Assembly (NCBI GenBank): GCA_020631735.1
Contig: CM036231.1
Span: 1,391,831-1,455,830 of the forward strand
Length of the DNA: 64,000 bases
Direction: 5' to 3'
Source: Saccharum officinarum
Lineage: Eukaryota; Streptophyta; Magnoliopsida; Poales; Poaceae
Part shown: positions 12,344-22,689 of the stretch, piece after piece
How the letters are laid out: every line of letters starts with the position of its first letter
Position numbering within the stretch: the stretch's first letter is position 1
The notes under the pieces: model-generated
What the model was told of the DNA's origin: nothing
Seen by the model: only the letters and a program-made list of their open reading frames with translations
The model's database searches: none
Program-made: the position numbers and the translations under genes

Positions 12344-13985
12344 CACCGCAGATCCGGCCACCGCGGACTGGCTGGCCCGGCCGGCCGCACCCCCCCTGCC
12401 TGGAAGCCGCGAGCCTGGCCGCGCCCCCGCTGGAGGCTGCTCCGCCGGCCGTGCCCCTGGCTGGAGTCCGCGCAGCCGGCCACGCCTCCTGCCTCGTCTC
12501 CGGTCTGGGCGCGCCTCCTATGTTGTCCCCGTCCTTGATCTAGGGTTCAGCAGAGAGGAAGACAGAGAGATGCACGCGCGGCGGGGGTGAAGAGCACCGC
12601 AAGTGCATCGATTGGGGAGAGGAGGCGTCGCCCCGACCTCCTGGCCGCCATGGCTGGCCGACTGGCCGCCGCCCCAGCACGTGGGGGAGAGGAGGAGTCG
12701 GTGTGCGTCGGGGGTCGGACCTGGGAGGCGCGCCGGGCGGAACATGAAAAAAAAACAAAAAAAGAGTGGAGGAATCGAACTGTGGCCGCAGAGGGGTTCT
12801 GAGTCGCGGACGGAGGATGAGATAACGATGAAGGATGATACACACGATTTCGACCGTAAGATGTGAGTGAGCAAGGAGAGACAAGACTTATAATAAATCT
12901 AGACGGTTTATTTTAATGGTGTTGTTTTGTTGGGTACAATTTTATGAGTGAATGGATGAGGGACTTCTCAGCGGGGACTTTTTTTTGTGAATCTAGAAAA
13001 GAAAAGGTTGGTAAATTAGTTGGGTAGATGTTATAAAAGTCAGAGTTTTTTAATCTTGGAATGAGTTTCTTATTTTTTTTAAAGGAGATTACCTCTGCTT
13101 TTAAGAAAGCAATATAAAAGGTACCAAACAAAGCTGGCATACCAGCCGATCCGGACAGCATCAAAGACACTAGCCCTTTTACATCAATCAGATTTCATAA
13201 ATGTATGTCGGGGCCAGCGAACTTGGTTGGAAGTTCTTCATCCAGCACATGATATTGCTCCTTGTCCACCTCTTTAAGAAGGATGCTGCACTTCTGCATT
13301 ATAAGGAGAGTGCAATGTATACAACGTCAGTTGGGGCTTTCGGGAACTTTTTCTTTCGGGGACTTTTTCTCAATAGCCATGTTGTTTATGGTAGCCCACA
13401 TCGCCCATAAGAAGCCTGCAAATTAAACATAATTAATCGTATGGGCAAGGGCACCCTGCCCTGGAGCCAGGTACTTGTGAATTCCATTGTAGATTTTGGT
13501 ATATCCCTCCATTAATTTAAAGAATTTCATTTGGAATGAGTTTCATACTGGCACTAAGTGACGACCATTTTGTTTTTTTCACCATTCATGTGCCACTGTG
13601 GTGGTAAGAAATATCGCCAGCAGAATTTGTTTTTGGTAGAACGTCGAAAACGGAGTCCATATACGTCATGGACGTCCATTATAGTGTGGGCTGCTCTTGA
13701 AGGCCAAGCTGAGCTCAAACTCGACTTGGGCAGGATCTCTCTCTTGACTTAGACGTCCTTGCTGAGTTGCTGGTCTTTTTCACCATGTCTTTTTCTGAGC
13801 ACTTCATGATCCTCTCCAATGTTTATAAGAATGATAACATCTTTAAGTAGCAATTTATTCTTATAATCATGAAAAGAACCGCTTAAGAACGAGCTCACCT
13901 CTAGAGTTTTTAATTACCACATTCGAGCTCTAGTATTGCTCTTTGTATAGCGGCTGGAATATCAAGACGGCAGCATGGTGTTTGC
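12344..13985. other. No gene recognised
   Basis: 12344-12600 is GC-rich and Pro/Ala-rich in several frames with no conserved domain. 12600-13985 becomes AT-rich with only short open frames. No terminal repeats or splice-consistent exons were seen. Confidence 0.5.
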
Positions 13986-13988
13986 TGA

Positions 13989-14194
13989 GGCCTTGTTTAG
14001 ATTGTGAAAAGTTAGAATTTTTCTAACTGTAGCACTTTCGTTTGTATTTGACAATTAGTTTTTAATCATGGACTAACTAGGCTTAAAAGATTTGTCTCGT
14101 GATTTATTTAATGCTTCATGTGTGCGTGCAAAGATTGATGTGATGGAGAGAGTGTGAAAAAATTTCAACTTCTTATCTCAATCTAAACAAGGCT
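13989..14194. mobile_element. MITE, Tourist-like (206 bp)
   Basis: The terminal inverted repeat GGCCTTGTTTAGATT pairs with AATCTAAACAAGGCT at the right end, with one terminal mismatch. The trinucleotide TGA flanks both sides (13986-13988 and 14195-14197). Short length, AT-rich interior and a 3-bp target duplication fit PIF/Harbinger-derived MITEs. It has no coding capacity. Confidence 0.7.
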
Positions 14195-15108
14195 TGAGTA
14201 CCAATTTTAATTGTTGCGACAGTGATAGGATGCTAATTTGAAAAAAGGTGGGGTGGTGCATGTGCTTCTGACACAGTTTCTGCTTTGACTGCCACGGATG
14301 AATACCCATCTGAATTTTATGAAACTCAAGATCCTGGCCGGCAATTTGGTGGGACACTCCAGAGGTTCTTAGCATGGGCTGGGGTCCGGCCAACCTTACA
14401 AGCCACATATGAGGGCCGTGACGGTCTCTTGTGGTGGCGTGATCTTGCACACTACCAAGACGGAGATCTGTCACTCGCTGTCACACAGGCCAACAATTTA
14501 CTCGAGGACCACTGCTGTGTCGAGTCGGGCCTCAAAATGGGGGTGGTTCAACCATGGTTCGAACCGCATCCGAACCACCGAACCATTTAAGTAGCACAGG
14601 TGCACCGGTTGCTCCATTTCCATTTACTACCGACCCTTGGAGCTCCAATGGGTTTTACGGTTCGCTCCACGCGTCGTGCAGTAACTGCTGTCCAAAAGCT
14701 TCGCCGCTGCATGCGTACTCAGCTCCACGCCGCTGCATTGACTGCTCTGTCAAAGGCCAAGGCCTGCTGTATGTAAACACCAAAGTCTACGTACAGGCCA
14801 TGGCGGGACGAGTGAGCTCGTTCACTCGTCCCTGTACAGACCAAGCAAGTGAACTCGTACATATAATAAAGACTGACAAATGAGATTCTACTACCGGTCA
14901 TTATTTCTATGCAATGCGGCACATCAACTGCAACTGTATATATAATAAAGACTTGTACATGAACCATAGGCACAAGACAGACTCCAAGCTGTGCTCAGAT
15001 CATTGGCCGGATCAGTCATCAAATGATATAATGATTAAACTCAAAACTCTGCTTCAAAATGCTAGTATCGATGGCACAGCTCTATATAGGTGTATTCACA
15101 GGCTTTCA

Positions 15109-15244
15109 GCTCCCAGACACGAATTCAGATAAAAACCAGAAAGAAAGACTTTACAACACCCTGTTGGACCCTGAAGAACTGTTGCGTATGAAGCTTGGAA
15201 CTTTGCGTACTCTTTTAGAGAGACCTGGAGGACATCAGATTACA
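15109..15244 (+). other. Exon-like open frame, unidentified
   Basis: The frame reads LPDTNSDKNQKERLYNTLL, then DPEELLRMKLGTLRTLLERP. It is preceded by a pyrimidine-AG (CTTTCAG) and followed by ACA/GTAAGT, which would be an acceptor and donor. The charged, helical, non-repetitive composition looks coding. I do not recognise the family. It lies within the TIR element, on the strand opposite to the 15519-16966 gene. Confidence 0.35.
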
Positions 15245-15518
15245 GTAAGTTTCGTGATCACCTTGGAAGACATTGCATGGAAAATACCAATGTCAACATC
15301 TAAGTAAATATAACACTAGCAGGTTTATCAATCTCTAGTGAAGCATTTGGTCAAGAAGATGCCTTAATTGGCTGTGCAGAAATTTGAGACAAGGACAAGT
15401 AATCTGCACAATATAGAACAAAACTAACCACATACTTTCTGTGTTACCAGGATACAATTTGCCTTGCAGTCACAGTTCCATGATGAAGAAAATGCAAAGT
15501 TACTAATATTGCTTGAGA

Positions 15519-16966
15519 TTACGTTTTTATGTGAGCATGGAGTTCACAAATATTCTGGATCCAAGGACCAATATTTTTAGGAACTCTAAACATGTCATGC
15601 ATGTCCATATAACAAAAGGAAAGGTGTCCAAATTGAAAATTTCTAGGAATATTATTATACATACATAAAAAAGCTGCATGCCTCGCTGTTTTGAGGTGAA
15701 AAATTAGCATATAACCTTGATAAAAGATTTCACCAACACCCAACAGCTAAAATGTAGAAACTAATTATTGTCATCACTGTTAAATGCAATTAGAAATTAA
15801 ACAGAGCAAGTAAAACATATATGGTACCTTGGTAGGAGGAAGGAGAGCAGTGGATGGCGCCGGTCGTCCTGTGCCCTTGTCCACGGTGGCTTTCTTCTTG
15901 GCTGCTGGTGTGGATGGCGCCGGCGAGAATGCGGATGATACCTTGGTAAGAAAAAAAAATGCAGGTTTGGTTCATTGCAATTTCTATCGGCGCAATGTGC
16001 AATTTTCGGTACCAAGAATAAAAAACCCATTAGACAAAAACACAAACTCGAAAAAATTGAATACTATGTATAGCAGTATAGCACATACACCCTTGTACAA
16101 TAGCATGAAGGCAGGACTAGTTACCAACAGGAATGTGATTTTTTTATTTGCAGTATGTTTGCTGACAGAAATGAAAGGATAATTCAGACTTGGTATTCTC
16201 AGTAACACTGCTGCTGTCTTCGAAGCACTAAAATTACATTATATAATATGACGGGATAGAAGGGTTGTGGGAACATCTTCTTAACATCTATTTTGCAAAC
16301 TGTGAGCTAAATTTATAATTCAGAAAATCCTCTTTGTTGCACACTTGTGACTAGCTCACTCACCGTGTAGAGGGAAATACTGAGGAGAGCAAGACCAAAG
16401 GAATTTGACATTAACAAGTCTATAGCTGTCTTCGCCCAAGAACTAAACACCAGCGCTAGGGTCTGGGAAGGTGGGGGATGTACCTTGGGAGGAGGAGGAG
16501 GAAGGAGAGTAGCGGATGGCACCGGTCGTCCTGTGCCCGTGTACATGGTGACCTTTTTCTTCTTGGCTGCTGGTGCGGATGGCGCCGGCGAGCGGGAGCA
16601 ATTGTCGCGGGTGGGAGTAGGAGAAGTCGCGGATGTGCCCGTGTCCACGACGGCCTTCTTCTTGGCTGCTGGTGCGGACGGCGCCGGTGAGCGGGAGCAG
16701 CGGACGTTGCGGACTGGAGTTCTCTTTCTCCTTGATTCACTGCTGGAAAACAAATTGATCACTAAAAATAGTAATAACAGGACTGTAATGCAGTAAGACT
16801 TTGCCAACCAAACTTCTCACCTGAGGGACTGCAACACTGGTGTTGAAGCAGCAGCGGGGTGCAGGACGTCGGGCGGTAGAATCTCATCCTCGAAGGTAGG
16901 GGACCCTTCACCTGCTTCAATCCTGCTCCGGTTCAGTCTTGCTTCCTCTCTCACGTGTGGCTCCAT
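15519..16966 (-). CDS. Predicted spliced gene encoding a 247-residue Pro/Ala/Lys-repeat protein
   Basis: Proposed exons: 16966-16821 (ATG, MEPHVREEARL), 16739-16484, 15941-15828 and 15746-15519. Donors are CAG/GTGAGA, AAG/GTACAT and AAG/GTACCA; acceptors are CAGCAG, ACCAAG and TTTTAG. The four lengths add to 744 bases, an open frame of 247 codons plus stop. Three imperfect repeats share SPAPSxPAAKKK followed by a TG(T) motif, two of them also GRPxPS; they are in exons 2 and 3. The last exon is AT-rich and unlike the others, so it is the weakest part. No known domain was recognised; Lys-rich repeats suggest nucleic-acid binding or a nuclear protein, which is speculation. It lies wholly inside a transposon, so it may be a captured fragment. 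Confidence 0.4.
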
Positions 16967-17566
16967 TCCCTCAGCTGTGGTAAATCATATGGTGATTACC
17001 AATGGCCAAATAAAATCTTGTTGAGAACCACTATTCTTACTTTACCAAACACATAGCACAATATGATAAAAAACTACTTGATGAGCAGCTAGCAGCTAGC
17101 AGATAAAAAACTAGCTGCATGGTCAAAGCTACTTTTGTTCCAAAAGAAAATACTATGCCTTTTCTGGACATAACTTGATGTTTTCTAGCGCTGATTAACA
17201 TGGGGAGAGACATGCCTAACCTATACTAATTTAGTAGACAATAATGACACCACCATAGATTAACTATATAGAAACAAACACCAAGGTCATGATGCTTAAA
17301 AGATATAGGTTTGCACTTAATTCATAGTCCGATGGCACTGATAATAGAAAACTGCTAACAGACAGACAGATGAGTAGGGCTAGTTTTGATCCAAAAGAAA
17401 ATACTTCAATTTATGATAGTCAATCCATGCATCATAGTTACACAGTGCTTGTGATTTTCTACTGCAATTTGTCAAACAGTGCAAAGCCCGTATAGGTCCT
17501 ATATCAAGTTACACACAAAGTTCATTTAGGGAAAAGGCAGAGAACACCTAGATCTTGCAGTAAGCA

Positions 17567-18060
17567 CTAGTTCCTTGCAGATCGACCAAGAAATCGAGTG
17601 TAGTAGTATCTGGCGAGAGCTAAGAGGGGAATGAGTACCTTCTCGGGGCTAGTCAGGACAGCTGTGCGGGCAACCTCCGTGGGGTCGCTGCACGGCCACG
17701 CCCTGGACAGAGCCCGGTGCGGCTGCAGCTCGGGACGGCGGATCCGCAGAGTAGGTGGCCGCGCCAAGCGGCCCGGCCGGCGCAGGAACCTGGGACACTG
17801 GAGAGCGGCGCTGCTGCTGCACTCGCCTCCTCCTCGTCCTCGGCAGCAGCAGCGGCGGCAGCAGCGGCGCCCACGGCGGTGGCGACTCTGAGGCGCCGCC
17901 GCCACACCGACGGGAGGCAGGAGTGGGTCGAACCACTCGACCCTAAGGTTAGACGGTTTCGATCCACCGATCCTAAGTGCTTTCATGGGTTGGATGTGGA
18001 GCCCAATAGGATCGTTTTTTTGGGCCGGTTCGTCGAACCGCTGGGCCGAACCGCACCACC
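17567..18060 (-). other. GC-rich exon-like block of the TIR element
   Basis: Between about 17940 and 17641 the minus strand is rich in Ala, Pro and Arg codons in all frames, with trinucleotide GCC/GCA runs, and ends at a plausible donor (GAGAAG/GTACTC). It may be the 5' exon or leader of the gene at 15519-16966, but joining it in frame meets a TAG just before the junction, so that gene's start was placed in the next exon. Confidence 0.35.
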
Positions 18061-18828
18061 CCCATTTTGAGTCGGGCCTGCCCATTGGCACTGTCATTGG
18101 TGTCTTTGATGGCCATGGCGGCCCTGAAGCTGCCCAATTCGCCTGCGGCAACCTCCTACCCAACCTCAGAGGTGAGACCCAAGATGCAACCATATTCACT
18201 CTAGCCGCATAAACATGGAGACAATATGGATTTATTACGTTTGATCTATGTAGAGGCTGCATCTGGCCAGAAGGTATGACAGTTGGTGCTATCAGGAAGG
18301 CATTTCGGGCCACAGACCAGGGATTCATCACACTCGTGTCACGCCAATGGCAACTTAAGCCAGTCCTCGCTGCTGTGGGGTCATGCTGCCTGGTTGGCAT
18401 CGTGCACCTGAAGACTCTCTTCATTGCTAACCTTGGGGACTCCTGAGCTGTTCTTGGGAAGGTCACCCCCGATGGGAATATTGCCGCGGAGCAGCTGTCC
18501 AAGGAGCACAATGTCAGGGAGGAGGATGTCAGGCAGGAGCTCATTGCTGAGCACCCAGATGATCTGCATATTGTTGTATTGAAGCATAATATCTGGCGAG
18601 TGAGAGGCCTCATACAGGTCAGCCTTATCTCACTGTTTAGTTTTGTGTCACAGTACTTTTTTTTAGAACACACCAATGGCGCGTATTTCATTAAGCAGGA
18701 AAAGAGTTTTGCCAACACCAAACGAAAATGGTAACGACATGGTTACCAAACCTAGCACTACCGGATCCAAAAACAGGGATTACATGATGAACTAAACTTG
18801 CAACAGAAGAAGCAACTAACGGGCGCCA

Positions 18829-21800
18829 CTACACCCTCGCCAAGAGCACCCTCAAGTGCTTGTTCCCTGCCGAGCACCACCTTGCTCCCTCCTCCTGCAT
18901 AGCATTGACAACAACCATTGCCTGGCTAGCAATGCCATTGAAAGTCCGAGAGTTGTGTTCTTTCCACAACATCCAGCCCACCAAGAAGACAAACGAGTCG
19001 AAGCCGAGGTGCAAGGGTTTTGGGATCATCTTTCTCGTCCTCAACCACCAATCGAGAGCAGCGTCGCCATGGTTGGTAGGAGGAACCTGCAGGTGAAGTC
19101 TCGCGAGCCAGATGAGCCAAACCTCCCTACTGAAGCTGCACCCGATGAGGATGTGATCCATAGTCTCCGGCTCCTGCCCACACATGATGCACTCGTTTGA
19201 AGGCTGTAGTCCATGGCGGAACCGGCGGTCTCCAGTCCAGCATCGTCCATGAATGGTTAGCCAGAAAAAGAAGCGAACCCGCGGAGGGGCGGGCATCTTC
19301 CAGATGTGCTTAGCACCAAGAACCGGCGACGATCCGAGGAACATAGCGCCATACGCGGAAGCCGCTGAGTACCAGTGGTCCGTGGAGAGAGTCCAAGAAA
19401 AGGTGTCAGGCTGCTGGGAGAGGTGCACATCATCCAGAAGATCACAGATGAGGTTGATCTCGTACAATAGCTGCATGGACGGTGCTGCAGCAATGTGACA
19501 CACCCATGCACTCCCGGGCAAAGCCTCGGCCACAGTAGCCATCCTCCTTCTTGCGCGCACAGCCGTGAAAACGTTTGGAGCTAGGGTCGTGAAGCTGGAT
19601 CCACCAATCCATTTGTCAGTCCAAAAGAAAGTGGACTCACCGTTTCCCAACGTCACCACCGTTGCGGCTTGAAAAAGTGCAAGAACAGCCTTCTCCGTCG
19701 TCGCCGGCCGGTGCCCAGAGGTGCGGTCACGCCACACCCAGCGCACCCGCAGAGCCACTCCAGCACGCCTCAAATCCGAGATTCCGAGACCACCTAGCTC
19801 CTTCGGCATGCACGTCTTTACCCAGGCGACTTTGCACCGACCTCCGGTGACCGTATCCGTGCCCGCCCACACAAAGGCACACCGCAGTTTATGAATCATG
19901 TCAATAGCCCAAGGAGAAAGGCAAAGAGTGATAGAAGTGTGTATTGGGATGGAGGAAAGCGTAGCCTTGACTAGCGCCGTCCTTCCCGCGACATTCAGCA
20001 TGCTCCCCTTCCAGGCCGGAATCCAAGCCGTGACATTGTCAATGAGAAACTGCTCCTCAGAGCGTTTTAGCTTGTAGACGGACAGCGGGATTCCGAGGTA
20101 TTTGCATGGAAAGGTTTGCACTCAACAGCTCAGTATCTCCTGTACCCGAGCAATGTCCTCAGCAGCACAGTGCATGGGAGTAGCCACGCTCTTCTCCAGG
20201 TTGGAAAAGAGGCCAGAAGCAAGTCCAAAAATGCACAGCACCGCCCTCACGGTCAGCAGGTCACGCTCATTTGGCACCACGAACACGACTAGATCATCGG
20301 CGTAGAGGCTGATGCGAGAACCCCGCAAGCCAACGATTGGCGTCAGGAACCCTTGCTGCTCAACCCACCCAAGGAGGCGGTTGAGGACCTCCATGACCAA
20401 CACAAAAAGCATCGGCGATAAAGGATCACCCTGGCGCAACCCCTGTGTGTGACAAATTCTTCTTCCTGGACATCCATTAAGCATGATTTTAGTGCTCGAC
20501 GTTGATAGGATACCAACAATCTAATTTCTCCACCTCAATCCGAAGCCCATGTGCTGCAAAACCTCCAGGAGAAACACCCAAGAGACGGAGTCGAAAGCCT
20601 TTGCCACATCGATCTTGAGCAACACGCACGTCAAACGACGCCTATGGATCTCCTTGCACGACAGCTGGACATCCCGGAAATTATCATGAATACTCTGTCC
20701 TTTGATGAACGCGCTTTGGTTACGATGCACCAAGGCGTCCAGCACCCTCGTCAGGCGATTGGCCATGCATTTTGTCAACAGCTTCCCAAAGCTGTGCATG
20801 AGACTGATGGGCCGGTAGTCTCTAATCTCCTCTGCATGCTCCTTCTTTTTCAGTAGTATCATGTACGCATCATTTAGGTGGTAAAGGCTTCTGAAATCCT
20901 GTGACCAGAAGGCATTGATCGCATGCATAATATCCACCTTGATTATGCCCCAAGCTACCTTGTAGAACAGTCCAGTGAACCCGTCTGGGCCCGGGACTTC
21001 TCATTCGGTAGGTCCTTGATGACACTGCATACCTCATCCTCAGTGAACAGGACCTCGAGCTCATGCAACTGGAGCGAGGGAACGCCAATCTGGTGTAAAT
21101 CGATGTGTCTGGACCTCACAAAATTGGTCCCCAACAGCCCATCGTAATACCCAAAGAGTGCATCAGCCATGGACTGATCTGAGACGATCTGAGCTCCCTC
21201 AACCCGCAGTGCCTCAATATGGTTGTCTCCTCCGGTGGCAGGCTTGCAAGTGGTAAAATTTAGTATTAGCGCCCCCTTCCTCCAGGAACAGGATCCGCGC
21301 CCGCTGCCTGGAAATGGTGCGCGACAAAGATGCCAATCCCAGGACTCTCAACTTGAGGGCGTGATACATGGTGAGCTCCCAGTCATGCAACACTCTCTTC
21401 TCTTGCTCACCATCGAAGCGGAAGATGACCTCGCGAGCCACCGCAAGCTGGAGACGGATGCTGCCAATCCTGGCATTGCTCCACCGACGAAGCTCCACAG
21501 CCACATTGCGGAATTTGTGGTCGAGCAGGCGGAAGGGGTCAACTCCCTCAACCGTCGATGCCCAGGCCCGTGCCACCACCTCAGAGAAGCCGGGAACCTT
21601 CGTCCAGAAAGATTCAAACCGGAAACGCCGCTTGGCGCCCTAGAACACATTTATTAGGAGGAGCAGCGGGCAATGATCAGAACATTGGGACGACAGCGGC
21701 TTTAGAGCATGGGACGGGAACTCCAAAAGCCAGTCCATGGAGACAAAGACCCAATCAAGCAGCTCGAGTGTTGGCCTGTCCCGGCGGTTAGACCAGGAGA

Positions 21801-22359
21801 AACACCTGCCAACCATGTTAATCTCCTCCAACTGCGCTCGATCGATGAAGCTTCTGAACTGCCTCATGGATTGGCAGTCGAGACGATCATTATTTTTGTC
21901 TTGGGCGTGGTAGATCATGTTGAAGTCCCCGCCTAGTAACCAAGGTCCCGGCGACGCATCGCGGAACTGCAACAGCTCCGCTAGGAACTCCACCTTGTCG
22001 TCGTCCTCCTGCGGCCCATAGACCCCAGTGACCCACCATGGCTGGGTCGAGGAGCCGCTTCTCCTGAACCGGGCAGAAATACAGAATTGCCCTCGGTTCA
22101 CCCCATCGACCAACCACTCATCTCTGCACCAGGCTAGTATAATCCCTCTAGCCACCCCAACCGTAGGCAAAAAAACATAATCGAAAGCAGGTCCCAGGAT
22201 TTCAATAGCTAGCACATTACAGACGCTGGAGAGCTTGGTCTCCTGGATACACACGATAGACGGCTTATGCAACAACAGAGTCTCACGGACCACGTTACGT
22301 CGTGCCCGATCGTTCAGGCCACGGACGTTCCAGAAGAAACAGGTAAAGGTCGACGTCAT
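18829..22359 (-). pseudogene. LINE ORF2: endonuclease, reverse transcriptase, zf-RVT (broken)
   Basis: ORF2 begins at ATG 22359 (MTSTFTCFFWNVRGLNDRA), an APE-type endonuclease with CIQETKLS, GGDFNMI and SDHCPLL. The first frame ends at 21640. Reverse transcriptase follows in pieces: RDYRPISLMHSFGK and KIDVAKAFDSV at 20820-20560, QGLRQGDPLSPMLF and ISLYADDLVVF at 20450-20270. A long intact frame, 20121-18829, covers the connection region and the zf-RVT domain (CIMCGQEPETMDHILIGC). At least five frame changes or stops break it. The enzyme would nick target DNA and prime cDNA synthesis; this copy is dead. Confidence 0.88.
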
Positions 22360-22398
22360 TGGGAAACCGATTGTGCAACAGGCAGTTCCCCATGGCAC

Positions 22399-22597
22399 TC
22401 AAAGCGCCGCGTCCTCCAGCCCCAGGAGGTTGAGGTCCATGCTGGAGAGGTCAATGCCCCCCCCCCCCCCCCCCCCCCAAGGAAGATCTGGAGCGCCTCC
22501 TGCTTCCTGCTTGACATGTCACCCCTGAACGCAATTTGGATCTTCTTCTCCAGGTCGGATTCTGAGGCGTTGTCCGCAACGGATATCCGTAACTTCT
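22399..22597 (-). pseudogene. LINE ORF1, 3' end only
   Basis: The minus strand encodes a short tail of ORF1 (SDLEKKIQIAFRGDMSSRKQ, and further on MDLNLLGLEDAAL) with TGA at 22401-22399, 40 bases before ORF2. It is interrupted by a 22-base C run (G run in the coding sense). Only about 60 codons remain. Confidence 0.6.
22457..22478. repeat. C22 homopolymer
   Basis: Twenty-two consecutive C on the plus strand, inside LINE ORF1. The second copy of the duplicated segment starts at the base equivalent to 22506, only 28 bases beyond this run. Confidence 0.95.
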
Positions 22598-22689
22598 CAG
22601 TACTTGAACTGTATATATTCAGTGCTTACATATTGATGATGCAGTTGTCAAGATCCATAGGCGATGCATACTTGAAATATCTGGCGAGT

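Larger units (their letters stand above)
14533..18069. mobile_element. 3.5-kb TIR DNA transposon inserted in a PP2C exon, carrying gene fragments
   Basis: The ends read CAAAATGGGGGTGGT and, on the other strand, the identical 15 bases. AGTCGGGCCT is directly repeated on both sides (14523-14532 and 18070-18079), a 10-bp target duplication. The insertion point is inside the codons for VESG/LPIG of the PP2C gene. A 9-11 bp duplication suggests a Mutator-like element; the short TIR is atypical, so the superfamily is an inference. No transposase was seen. The inside holds a spliced minus-strand reading frame (15519-16966), a GC-rich minus-strand exon-like block (17641-17940, ending at a CCCGAGAAG/GTACTC donor) and a plus-strand exon-like ORF. 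This is what gene-capturing (Pack-MULE type) elements look like. Confidence 0.75.
18659..22597 (-). mobile_element. L1-type LINE, 5'-truncated, in a PP2C intron
   Basis: A T-run at 18657-18664 is the poly(A) tail of a minus-strand element. CAGTACTT occurs at both edges (18651-18658 and 22598-22605), an 8-bp target duplication. From 5' to 3' on the minus strand it holds the end of ORF1, then ORF2 with endonuclease, reverse transcriptase and a C-terminal zinc-finger region. The 5' truncation inside ORF1 is usual for LINE insertions. Confidence 0.88.
14285..22677 (+). pseudogene. Protein phosphatase 2C (clade D-like) gene remnant, split by two transposons
   Basis: Exon 1 is in two pieces, 14285-14532 (DGLLWWRDL, TQANNLLEDHC) and 18080-18171 (IGVFDGHGGPEAAQF), separated by a TIR element. 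After excising the insert and one 10-bp duplication the frame continues. Exon 2 is 18254-18617 ([40 protein letters not shown]). Exon 3 starts at 22645 (LSRSIGDAYLK) after an intron containing a LINE. The order and phases match plant PP2C phosphatases, Mn/Mg-dependent Ser/Thr phosphatases; the DGHGG aspartate is a metal ligand. Breaks: a frame change near 18276 and TGA at 18444-18446 where the family has Arg (GDSRAV). Similarity ends after LK at 22677, so the 3' half is missing. The true 5' end is unclear. Confidence 0.85.

Noticed and set aside
11932..12543. 203-codon frame of RGAVEAPRRAGLV repeats
   Set aside because: It is the translation of the 50-bp LTR tandem repeat, whose period is not a multiple of three; no evidence of coding.
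16313..16807. 164-codon frame with an apparent signal peptide (MAKSYCITVLLLLFLVIN)
   Set aside because: The hydrophobic start is translated intron: the acceptor CAGCAG at about 16740 begins the real exon, and the upstream exon joins in frame.
17603..17616. TATCTGGCGAGAGC near 17603 as a third copy of the PP2C 19-mer
   Set aside because: Only about 12 bases match; chance cannot be excluded.
17567..18721. 384-codon minus-strand open frame
   Set aside because: It runs antisense through PP2C exon 2 and across a transposon boundary; the sense strand has the conserved PP2C motifs.
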